From NCBI GenBank assembly GCA_023433855.1, contig JAEYTV010000522.1, positions 1 through 5,042 of the forward strand: a DNA stretch of 5,042 nt, read 5' to 3'. The notes under the pieces were generated by a model. It saw only the letters and a program-made list of their open reading frames with translations, was not told the DNA's origin and searched no databases. Position 1 is the first letter of the stretch; every line of letters starts with the position of its first letter. The position numbers and the translations under genes were made by a program. Below, one piece after another: positions 1-5,042 of the stretch. The DNA is from Pseudomonadota bacterium. Lineage in GTDB: Bacteria; Pseudomonadota; Alphaproteobacteria; Rhizobiales; Rhizobiaceae.

Positions 1-639
1 CTCCAACTCCTTCGCCTGCGCGGCGAATTCCAGCGGGCCGAGCTTGTTGGCCGGCTCATTGACGAGGTCGCGCGCCAGCGCGACGCCGTCGGCGACGGCC
101 TCTGCATCGGCGAAGGCCTTCTTCGCGGCCGCGGGATCGGCGCAGTGGATGACGAATTTCGACGGCTTCTTGTCGGCTGCCTTGCCGTCGCTGTCGTCCT
201 TCTTCGTCTTGTACCTGTCGAAGCAGTAGCTCCTGAGCAGGATGCCGGCGGCAACCCCCGCGGCCGGCGCGGCCGTAATCCTGGCATCGGCCTTCTTCGA
301 GTCCGGCAGGTCGAGCACGACGGCCACGTCCGCAGCCTTGCGGAATTGCGCGGCCACCTGGCCGCCGAGCTTCAGCCAGTCATATTCCTTGAGGCTGGCG
401 GTCTTGCCGACGCCGAGCACGACCAGCCGGTCGAGCGGAGAACCCTGTGGCGCGATCACCTCGACCGAGGAGCCGGCCTTGCCGGAGAAGTCGGCGACCG
501 CGAAGGCGCGCTTCAGCGCATCCCCGGGATCGTAGGCCTTCGCCGCCTCGCCGAGACCGCCGCCTTCGGACGACAAGAGGACGGCGCTGCCCTTCTTCGG
601 AGCGGCATGCCTGGCAAAGCTGATGGAAGGTCTCGACAT
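1..639 (-). CDS. pepA: Leucyl aminopeptidase (peptidase family M17), N-terminal part, runs off the left edge
   Basis: The frame is open from an ATG at 639 to the window edge, 213 codons without a stop. The protein starts [20 protein letters not shown] and shows the M17 N-terminal domain: a beta-rich start, the LVVLGVGK segment at about residues 120-127, and the linker signature [14 protein letters not shown] at 189-202 that leads into the catalytic domain. The di-metal and active-site residues of M17 lie in the missing C-terminal half, so activity cannot be judged here. Known M17 enzymes are cytoplasmic hexamers that release N-terminal residues, preferably Leu, from peptides; some also bind DNA. 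An AGGA at 647-650, seven bases from the ATG, supports the start. A Lys/Asp-rich stretch at about 147-160 ([16 protein letters not shown]) looks like a surface loop. No signal peptide is seen, unlike all its right-hand neighbours. A terminator-like hairpin separates it from them, so it is probably transcribed separately. Confidence 0.93.
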   Translation of the reverse strand, partial: MSRPSISFARHAAPKKGSAVLLSSEGGGLGEAAKAYDPGDALKRAFAVADFSGKAGSSVEVIAPQGSPLDRLVVLGVGKTASLKEYDWLKLGGQVAAQFRKAADVAVVLDLPDSKKADARITAAPAAGVAAGILLRSYCFDRYKTKKDDSDGKAADKKPSKFVIHCADPAAAKKAFADAEAVADGVALARDLVNEPANKLGPLEFAAQAKELE

Positions 640-772
640 AAGTTTTTCCTGCAGGATTCGAAACAAGCGGTTCGGGACGTGCTGTCGTGCCGGACATTTC
701 GCGGTTTTGCGACGTTTGGCAAGTCACACACCCGTCGGAGCCATCAGAAGCGCATATGACATGCACATCAAA

Positions 773-812
773 AATAGTACGGCGCCAGCCGGAAGCGTGG
801 CGTCGTACTATT
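773..812 (-). terminator. Rho-independent terminator candidate downstream of the DUF3011 gene
   Basis: Arms 773-786 (AATAGTACGGCGCC) and 799-812 (GGCGTCGTACTATT) pair over 14 positions around a 12-base loop. Read leftwards, the stem has one A-C mismatch and is followed at once by a T-run (TATTTTTG), the usual layout of an intrinsic terminator. It lies about 106 bases beyond the DUF3011 stop codon and before pepA, the right place to end the transcript of the small secreted-protein genes. Read rightwards, the mismatch becomes a G-U pair and the stem is complete, but no T-run follows and no plus-strand gene ends here. It could also be a copy of a dispersed palindromic element, which a genome search would show. 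Confidence 0.55.
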
Positions 813-918
813 ACATTGCGGTATTCAGCAAGGCAGCGCCGCGTCCCCTTACCTGGCGGCACAGACCAGATCAGGCATTCACGGTCACCGGCCAGGAATG
901 CAGGGTGCGACGTCTTTT

Positions 919-1524
919 CTAGCCGTCGTCAGGGTCGTCCACCAGACAGCCTGCGCCATGGCAGCCCTGGTAGTTGCCGTGGGTATCGAAGTTCGGATTG
1001 CCTTGCCGGTCGAACTGCGGCCGGGAATCGATTTCATCGTCCGGATTGTCCACCATGCAGCCGACGCCGTGACAGCCGTTGTAGCCGCTGTCGTGCCTGT
1101 GGTTGCTGGTGGTATGGTGGTGTTTGCTGTGGTCGTCTTCGGCCATCCCCTCGATCAACGCCCCCAACACCGCCCCGGCCACTACGGCGCCGGTATCGTG
1201 GCCGCGGTGATCGTACCTGCGGGCGCCGGGATCGAAGCTGTCCCCACGGCCATGGTGATAGCCGCCCACCTCGGCGAAGACGCCGGCGCACCCTTGCGCG
1301 ACCCAGATGTACCGGCTCTTGGGGTTGTAGCCCCATGTCCTGTTGAGGATGCAGGGGCTACCCGAGGTCTGGTGAATGAGCTGAGGCTTCCTGAGCGGGC
1401 CGGCATAGCACTCGTCGTAATGGTAATTGCGCGACCGGCATTCGACCGTCGACTGGGCGTTGGCGGGGGATGCCGTGGCCCACACCAAGATTCCAAACGC
1501 AGCCGCAGCGAAATATCTGAACAT
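919..1524 (-). CDS. Exported DUF3011-type protein with His-rich linker and duplicated GCHGxGC motif
   Basis: A 201-residue protein. The ATG at 1524 is chosen over an upstream in-frame ATG at 1641 because GGGGAG sits six bases before it (1531-1536) and a clean signal peptide starts there, with likely cleavage after ANA at residue 23. Residues 27-83 match the DUF3011 pattern: VECRS at 27-31, C39, LIHQTSGSPC at 49-58, TWGYNPKSRYIWVAQGCAGVF at 63-83. The four cysteines C29, C39, C58 and C79 probably form disulfides. Residues 112-126 (GAVVAGAVLGALIEG) resemble one glycine-zipper segment. A His-rich linker follows (DDHSKHHHTTSNHRHD, 130-145). The C-terminal part carries two copies of GCHGxGCxVDxPDD at 150-163 and 187-200, exactly 37 residues apart. 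DUF3011 has no established function; metal binding by the His-rich and Cys/His parts is my inference. It is the last gene of the leftward cluster, with its own 121-bp upstream gap containing a palindrome. Confidence 0.85.
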   Translation of the reverse strand: MFRYFAAAAFGILVWATASPANAQSTVECRSRNYHYDECYAGPLRKPQLIHQTSGSPCILNRTWGYNPKSRYIWVAQGCAGVFAEVGGYHHGRGDSFDPGARRYDHRGHDTGAVVAGAVLGALIEGMAEDDHSKHHHTTSNHRHDSGYNGCHGVGCMVDNPDDEIDSRPQFDRQGNPNFDTHGNYQGCHGAGCLVDDPDDG

Positions 1525-1547
1525 CGTCGTCTCCCCTCTCAAGCCAG

Positions 1548-1568
1548 GCTGGTGTCCCGGACACCAGC
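1548..1568. promoter_or_regulatory. 21-bp perfect palindrome, candidate operator upstream of the DUF3011 gene
   Basis: Arms GCTGGTGTCC (1548-1557) and GGACACCAGC (1559-1568) are perfect inverted complements around a single central base. The element ends 23 bases before the ATG at 1524. Odd-centred palindromes of this size typically bind dimeric repressors or activators. A one-base centre makes a poor RNA hairpin, and no T-run follows on either strand, so a protein-binding site is more likely than a terminator. I do not recognise the regulator; no regulator gene is present in the window. Confidence 0.5.
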
Positions 1569-1580
1569 AACTCCAGTGTT

Positions 1581-1626
1581 GTTTTGATTTCGAAGTCGTT
1601 CCGAGCCCGATATTCAAAATCAAAAC
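1581..1626. repeat. AT-rich inverted repeat in the gap between two secreted-protein genes
   Basis: Arms 1581-1594 (GTTTTGATTTCGAA) and 1613-1626 (TTCAAAATCAAAAC) match at 13 of 14 positions around an 18-base centre. In a leftward RNA the one mismatch becomes a G-U pair, so the hairpin would be complete, but no T-run follows. A third related copy, TCGAAATCA, lies at 1632-1640, in the same orientation as the right arm and offset 18 to 19 bases from it. The element begins 20 bases beyond the stop codon of the gene at 1646-2095 and lies 13 bases upstream of the 21-bp palindrome in genome order. It may be a processing or 3'-protective stem, or a set of protein-binding half-sites. Confidence 0.4.
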
Positions 1627-1645
1627 GAATCTCGAAATCACGGCA

Positions 1646-2095
1646 CTAGTCGTTGACCGCTATGATCCTGACCGTCTGCTGCTTGCAGGCATCGTCACCG
1701 CAGACGCCGTTGAACCAGACTTCCCCATCGCCGATCATGACGCCCTGCCAGTTCGCAAACAGGGTCGCGTAGGTCTGTTTGGCGAGCGCGTTCTTCACCT
1801 TGCTCGTGATGATCTGGTCGTAGTCGGCGACGAAATGCTTCTGGTCCCTGATCTTCACCGCCTTGCCGTTGATGCGGGCCTGGAAGGGGTAGTCGACCAT
1901 CGAGGCGACCGCCGCCTTGTCGCCCGCGCCGACAGCCTTCTTCAACCCGTCGAAAAACGTCTTGTAAGGCACATGATCGCCGAACAGGGAATCGAGGTTG
2001 CCGTCCACCTCGGAAGCGCTTTGCGCCTGGACCGCGACGGCAGCCCCCAGCACGATCGAGATGGTCGAAACCAGGACGACGAAAACTCTACGCAT
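1646..2095 (-). CDS. Hypothetical exported protein, 149 residues, possibly NTF2-like
   Basis: A secreted protein of unknown function. The signal peptide covers about residues 1-24 (MRRVFVVLVSTISIVLGAAV and onward), with likely cleavage after VQA. The mature part begins with LFGDHVPYKTFFDGLKKAV (37-55), then a strand-helix pattern with YPFQARINGKAVKI (69-82), FVADYDQIIT (88-97), GVMIGDGEVWFNGVC (118-132) and ends RIIAVND. C132 and C137 could form a disulfide. The pattern (helical pair, short loss-of-function-like 'MVDYPF' strand, bent sheet ending in GEVWF) is reminiscent of the cone-shaped NTF2-like fold seen in many small periplasmic proteins; this is inference only. A GTG six bases upstream (2099-2101) is in frame, but AAAGGA at 2103-2108 is seven bases from the ATG and only one base from the GTG, so ATG is chosen. 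It sits 69 bases after the next upstream gene, likely in the same transcript. Confidence 0.82.
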   Translation of the reverse strand: MRRVFVVLVSTISIVLGAAVAVQAQSASEVDGNLDSLFGDHVPYKTFFDGLKKAVGAGDKAAVASMVDYPFQARINGKAVKIRDQKHFVADYDQIITSKVKNALAKQTYATLFANWQGVMIGDGEVWFNGVCGDDACKQQTVRIIAVND

Positions 2096-2102
2096 TGTCA
2101 CA

Positions 2103-2108
2103 TCCTTT
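2103..2108 (-). promoter_or_regulatory. Ribosome binding site that decides the start of the gene at 1646-2095
   Basis: On the minus strand AAAGGA is followed by seven bases and then ATG at 2095. The alternative in-frame GTG at 2101 would be only one base away from this site, too close to be used. Confidence 0.6.
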
Positions 2109-2164
2109 CGCTTGACGCGCTGAAGCCGTCGCTATGCAGGCTTATCCTAAAGCAGCCCTTGCAA

Positions 2165-2599
2165 TCATTCCGTGACGGTCTCGGCGAAACACCTGGCCAG
2201 ATCGGCCGGTGCGCCGAGCTTCCTCGCCCACGACACCAGTTCAGGCTTTTCCGACGGGTCGGCCCAGCCGCCCCACACGTCGCGGAACTGCTTCTTGCCC
2301 TTCACCGCCTGGAAGAACATCACGCCGTCATCGCTTACCGGCGTGGAAATATAAGCGGCGCTCCAGTCGCCGCTCTCCATGATCGTAGTGAACTTCACCT
2401 GTGCCGGCTTGATCTTCTGATCCATCGCCGAGACGACGAGCGGAGCGTATTCCTGCTTGCGCGCCTGCGTCGCTTCGACCTTCACGCCGTCGCAGGCATT
2501 GCTCGCAGCGAAGGCGGAGGTCAGGGTCACCCCCAACCACGCCAGGGCGATGATGACGATCTTCGGATACCGGTGGGACGTGCCGCCAAATTCGAACAT
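2165..2599 (-). CDS. Hypothetical exported protein, 144 residues
   Basis: I do not recognise the family. The ATG at 2599 is preceded at nine bases by AGAGGA (2609-2614); the longer frame to 2650 would need a TTG and adds an Arg/Pro-rich tail with no export features. Residues 1-31 form a signal peptide with a rather long polar start (MFEFGGTSHRYPK) and a hydrophobic core (IVIIALAWLGVTLTSAFA). The mature part has only two cysteines, C36 near its start and C137 near its end, which probably join in a disulfide. Other visible segments are VKFTTIMESGDWSAAYISTP (68-87), VMFFQAVKGKKQFRDVWGGW (93-112) and SWARKLGAPADLARCFAETV (123-142). The alternation of beta-like strands and aromatic residues suggests a compact periplasmic domain of the kind that often lies beside other small secreted proteins in rhizobia. 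It is 107 bases downstream of the EF-hand gene and 69 bases upstream of the next gene, same strand. Confidence 0.82.
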   Translation of the reverse strand: MFEFGGTSHRYPKIVIIALAWLGVTLTSAFAASNACDGVKVEATQARKQEYAPLVVSAMDQKIKPAQVKFTTIMESGDWSAAYISTPVSDDGVMFFQAVKGKKQFRDVWGGWADPSEKPELVSWARKLGAPADLARCFAETVTE

Positions 2600-2706
2600 A
2601 GAAGGTTTTCCTCTCTGTCCTCGCCGCAGGGGCCGTGGCGACGGCCGCAAGCGATAATCTTCATGACCTGCTCTCCCGACCGGTCGCGTTGGCGTCCCGT
2701 CGAAAG

Positions 2707-3054
2707 CTATTGCAGGCGGCCGTCTCCGCTTTTGTCCACGGAGGCAAAGTCCTTCATGACCCGATCCATGAATTCATTCTGGCTGACCCGGCCGTCGCCA
2801 TTCGCATCGGTCGCCGCGAACTGATCAGGCTTCAGGAGCTGGCCGGTCTCGGCCTTGCTGAGCGAGCCGTCATTGTTGGCATCCAACTTGTCGAACGCCT
2901 GGGTCATGAAGGCCTGATACTCCTGCTGGCTCACGTCGCCGTTTTTGTCGGCATCGAGCTGGGTCTTGTGACCCTCGTACATCGCCTGCTGCGCCATGGC
3001 CGCACCGGTGCAAGACAGGAGCAAGGAGAAGGTCGTCGCTATTACGGATTTCAT
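2707..3054 (-). CDS. Periplasmic EF-hand calcium-binding protein
   Basis: A 115-residue protein starting MKSVIATTFSLLLSCTGAAM, with a signal peptide cleaved after AMA at about residue 21. Three complete EF-hand loops are visible with acidic or polar ligands at positions 1, 3, 5, 7, 9 and 12: D34-D36-N38-D40-S42-E45, D58-N60-D62-S64-S66-E69 and D83-N85-D87-R89-S91-E94. In the third loop position 7 is Arg, which can still serve through its backbone carbonyl. A fourth loop begins at D107 (DKSGDGRLQ) but the protein stops after nine of its twelve positions, so it lacks the final Glu. Such proteins bind calcium in the periplasm; the partner is not known. The start is supported by AGGAAGGGA at 3062-3070, seven bases before the ATG. 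Only 22 bases separate it from the lipoprotein gene upstream, so the two are very probably co-transcribed. Confidence 0.92.
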   Translation of the reverse strand: MKSVIATTFSLLLSCTGAAMAQQAMYEGHKTQLDADKNGDVSQQEYQAFMTQAFDKLDANNDGSLSKAETGQLLKPDQFAATDANGDGRVSQNEFMDRVMKDFASVDKSGDGRLQ

Positions 3055-3076
3055 CGTGTTGTCCCTTCCTCTTGTC

Positions 3077-3322
3077 TCAACGGCAGGCAAGGCGATTGCC
3101 GAGATAGCCGCCGCCACCAATTCCGGCAGCCGTCGCGAGCACCGCACCGGTGCCGGCGCCGATCGTGCTGCCGATCAAGCCGCCGACCACTGCGCCGCCG
3201 ACCGTGCCGGCAATGCAGCCGAACTCGGCATTGCGCGCCTGAACTTGCGGATCGGATGACGATTGGCAGGCGCTAAGCCCGCAGGCGCCCGCGAGCGCGA
3301 TGGCTACGAATGACTTCTTCAT
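3077..3322 (-). CDS. Glycine-zipper lipoprotein (17-kDa surface antigen/SlyB-like type), 81 residues
   Basis: The protein begins MKKSFVAIALAGACGLSACQ, a classic lipoprotein signal with lipobox L16-S17-A18-C19. Q20 at position +2 is not the Asp inner-membrane retention signal, so outer-membrane placement is expected. After a short polar linker (SSSDPQVQARNAE), residues 36-76 are an almost continuous glycine zipper: GCIAGTVGGAVVGGLIGS, IGAGTGAV, AAGIGGGGYLG. This matches the glycine-zipper 2TM region of small outer-membrane lipoproteins, which pack as two close helices in the membrane. The start at 3322 is preferred to the in-frame ATG at 3388 because GGAG lies six bases upstream (3329-3332) and the lipoprotein signal begins there. 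It is the first gene of the leftward cluster. Members of this type are often linked to envelope integrity; that role here is inference. Confidence 0.9.
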   Translation of the reverse strand: MKKSFVAIALAGACGLSACQSSSDPQVQARNAEFGCIAGTVGGAVVGGLIGSTIGAGTGAVLATAAGIGGGGYLGNRLACR

Positions 3323-3902
3323 TGTTTGCTCCGAGTACGTTTTGAAAAGAAGTACCGGAGACGGCTCCTGCCAAAGTGCCGACGGCAAGCAGTCAACTCA
3401 CCAGGCTATTCAATCTAAGTAATAAAGATTGGTCGGCGAAAAGCTGATCTTCCGGATTGGCGAATTTTCGGGTCCCTCTGTATACCGAAGCCCACCAACC
3501 ACTGCCGGCAAAAGTTGCATATAAAGCCGACATATGGCAAGTGAAATTCGGCAGTCTACAATATTAGAAAAAACTAAATTTCTATTTAGGCAGCGCTATC
3601 ACGGTATCATCAGGAATATCCGGCATACCAATTGCCATCCCTACGAAAACACTAACTTTTATTTCTTCGATTATTTTTGAAAAATGCGAAAGTTTCCAAT
3701 AATAATTTGGTTAATCCAAAAGTAATTGATAAATATATTATAAATCTTGATATTTTTTACATTGACTGACGCGAGATTCTTTTTTCCGGGATGGCTGAGG
3801 CTGACCTTACGGCAAGTCAGCAAAAGTGACGCTCGAAGTCCTTTGCCAAAAGAACGAGGTAGCGTCGCGTCATCCATCCGGCAGAAACACTGAAAAGAAT
3901 TG
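3323..3902. other. Long intergenic region between divergent genes, right half AT-rich
   Basis: No credible gene is seen in these 580 bases. The left part should carry the promoter of the leftward cluster. A minus-strand TTGACT at 3391-3396 is a good -35 element, but the -10 position 17 bases on reads TGGCAG, which is poor; an 11-base palindrome, TGCCG-A-CGGCA (3377-3387), lies between them. At 3574-3589 CTAAAT and ATTTAG form a 6-bp stem with a four-base loop that on the minus strand is followed by six T, resembling a weak terminator with no gene to serve. At 3706-3720 TTTGG and CCAAA form a 5-bp stem. Bases 3661-3780 hold only 28 G or C of 120 by hand count, against GC-rich flanking genes. 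Promoters for the plus-strand receptor gene are expected here, but I see no convincing -35/-10 pair. Confidence 0.6.
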
Positions 3903-5000
3903 ATGTTCCTAGAGAAAACAAGAAGAACAACGGTCGCGTTCCTCTTTCTGCTGGCGTTCTTGTTGCCTCAAGCTGTGGCTCTGGCGCAGGAACAAGCTAC
4001 TGTTCCAATCAAGGTCGGCATCTTCGTCAATCCGCCCTTCGTGATGAAGCAGGATGGACGCTACACCGGCATAGCGGTGGAGCTTTGGGAAGACCTCGCC
4101 GAAAAGCTTGGCCGGCAGTTCAGCTATGTCGAATTCGGGACGATCCACGATCTCGTCCAGGCGACTGCCACAGGCAGCATCGATGTGGCCGTCACCAATC
4201 TGACGATAAACCAAGCCCGTGCCGAACGGGTCGACTTCACCCAACCATGGCTCGACGGCGGCAATCGCATCATGGTTGCGACGCGCCAGGAAGGCGGCCT
4301 CGGCAGCCTGATCGAGGGGCTGAGCGATGCCGGATTCCTGCGGGCCTATGCCTGGATCGGGCTGATCCTGGTGGCGGCGACGGTGCTGCTCACGCTTTTC
4401 GACCGGCGGTTCGACCAATCCTTCCCCAGGGGCTGGCGCGACGGCATAGCCGAGAGCTTTTATTCCGTGATGTCCGTCGCCACCTCCGGCCGCCCGCCCG
4501 CGCGCAAGAATCTCTTCGGCTGAGTCGGCCGCATCTGGCAGGGCCTTTGGCTGGTCTGCGGCATCGCGGTGCTCGCCTATGTGACCTCGTCGGTGACAAG
4601 CGTCATGACGACGCTCTCCCTCACAAACCAGATCGATAGCCTTGCCGATCTGGACGACAAGCAGGTTGGCGTGCTGACGGGCACGGTCCAGGAGGAGTTC
4701 GCGCTGTCCGAGGGCCTACGCGTCCGGAGCTATCGTGGAATCGACAGCGCCATAGAGGCTCTGGTGAACGGCGACGTGGCTGCGATCATCCACGACGCTC
4801 CGGTTCTCGAATATTATGCGCGTATGCATCCCGAGCAGCCCGTCGATGTGGTGGGGCGATTGTTCGAGAGGGACAAATACGGCTTTGCCCTTCCGCGCCA
4901 GAGCGCCTTGACCTACCCCCTGACGATAGAATTGCTGGGAGCGCTCGACGCCGACGAGATCGAGGAATTGCGCGCCAGATATTTCGGTTCCGAGGATTGA
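3903..5000 (+). pseudogene. Prokaryotic ionotropic glutamate-receptor-type channel (GluR0-like), interrupted by in-frame TGA
   Basis: The frame spans 365 codons with one internal TGA (codon 207, 4521-4523). In order: signal peptide 1-28 (cleavage after ALA); S1 ligand-binding half about 35-135 with VGIFVNPPFV, DVAVTNLTINQAR and VDFTQPW; TM1 about 151-166; pore loop about 183-200; TM2 about 211-236 ending AYVTSSVTSVMTT, the counterpart of the SYTANLAAF gate of animal receptors; S2 half about 241-360. R106 sits where amino-acid-binding proteins hold the ligand carboxylate, and D298 where they hold the amino group, so an amino-acid ligand is likely. The pore reads VATSGRPPARKN instead of TVGYG, so potassium selectivity is not expected. 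ATG at 3903 is preferred to the TTG just before it; the ribosome site is weak. The stop would yield a 206-residue product lacking TM2 and S2, so as read the gene is broken. By length and layout it matches GluR0 (397 residues). Alternatives: sequencing error or readthrough. Confidence 0.85.
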
Positions 5001-5042
5001 CGCCGACATCACGTCGATCAGTGAATTCGCAACAGGCAACCA

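Noticed and set aside
145..759. 204-codon plus-strand open frame
   Set aside because: It is antisense to pepA, whose own frame gives a clear M17 protein; the plus-strand product has no recognisable features.
875..901. Inverted repeat GCATTC / GAATGC with an inner CGGTCACCG just after the DUF3011 stop codon
   Set aside because: The outer stem is short, the inner one cannot close properly, and no T-run follows on either strand, so it is a poor terminator compared with 773-812.
2527..2664. Possible 45-codon minus-strand gene from an ATG at 2664 (MKIIACGRRHGPC...) with a GGAG upstream
   Set aside because: It overlaps the start of the exported-protein gene at 2599 out of frame, has Arg-rich, non-export composition, and no recognisable domain. 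A nearby alternative frame looks signal-peptide-like (LAAVATAPAA) but has no start codon in frame with it.
1427..2824. Long 465-codon plus-strand open frame
   Set aside because: It lies antisense to three genes with signal peptides and ribosome sites; its protein is rich in Arg, His and Leu without domain features, typical of a shadow frame in GC-rich DNA.
3671..3877. Minus-strand open frame of 68 codons in the AT-rich intergenic region
   Set aside because: Its composition (Asn/Ile/Lys-rich second half) simply mirrors the AT-rich DNA; there is no domain, and the frame has no neighbour to belong with.
3900..3902. TTG as start of the receptor gene
   Set aside because: An ATG follows immediately in frame and gives the same signal peptide; there is no ribosome-site reason to prefer the TTG.
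3989..4006. Inverted repeat GGAACA-N6-TGTTCC
   Set aside because: It lies inside the receptor coding sequence just after the signal peptide; six-base arms are plausible by chance and codon needs explain the sequence.

Overview
The window looks like chromosomal DNA from a GC-rich alphaproteobacterium, most likely of the Rhizobiales (Mesorhizobium/Sinorhizobium/Phyllobacteriaceae type). This is judged from codon use, from the style of the leucyl aminopeptidase and from the many small rhizobial-type secreted proteins. I could not run a similarity search, so family names rest on motifs read by eye.

Layout. Positions 1-639 (minus strand) hold the N-terminal 213 codons of a leucyl aminopeptidase (pepA); the catalytic part lies beyond the left edge. 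Positions 640-918 are a spacer with a hairpin plus T-tail (773-812) that probably ends the transcript arriving from the right. From 3322 down to 919 run five small minus-strand genes, all with export signals and clear ribosome binding sites: a glycine-zipper lipoprotein, an EF-hand calcium-binding protein, two unrecognised periplasmic proteins, and a DUF3011-type protein with a His-rich linker and a duplicated Cys/His motif. They may form one envelope/periplasm transcription unit. The first two genes are only 22 bp apart, while the 121-bp gap before the DUF3011 gene contains an odd-centred 21-bp palindrome and an AT-rich inverted repeat, suggesting its own control.

Positions 3323-3902 are a long non-coding spacer between divergent genes; its right half is strikingly AT-rich. 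Positions 3903-5000 (plus strand) encode what would be a 365-codon prokaryotic ionotropic glutamate-receptor-type channel: signal peptide, ligand-binding half S1, TM1, pore loop, TM2, ligand-binding half S2. The reading frame is interrupted by one in-frame TGA at 4521-4523, at the junction of pore loop and TM2. Everything after it stays in frame and looks conserved, so this is a very recent nonsense mutation, a sequencing error or, less likely, readthrough.

The most notable items are the interrupted receptor channel with its non-potassium pore sequence, the palindrome upstream of the DUF3011 gene, and the Cys/His repeat in that protein. I found no CRISPR array, transposase, tRNA or rRNA.
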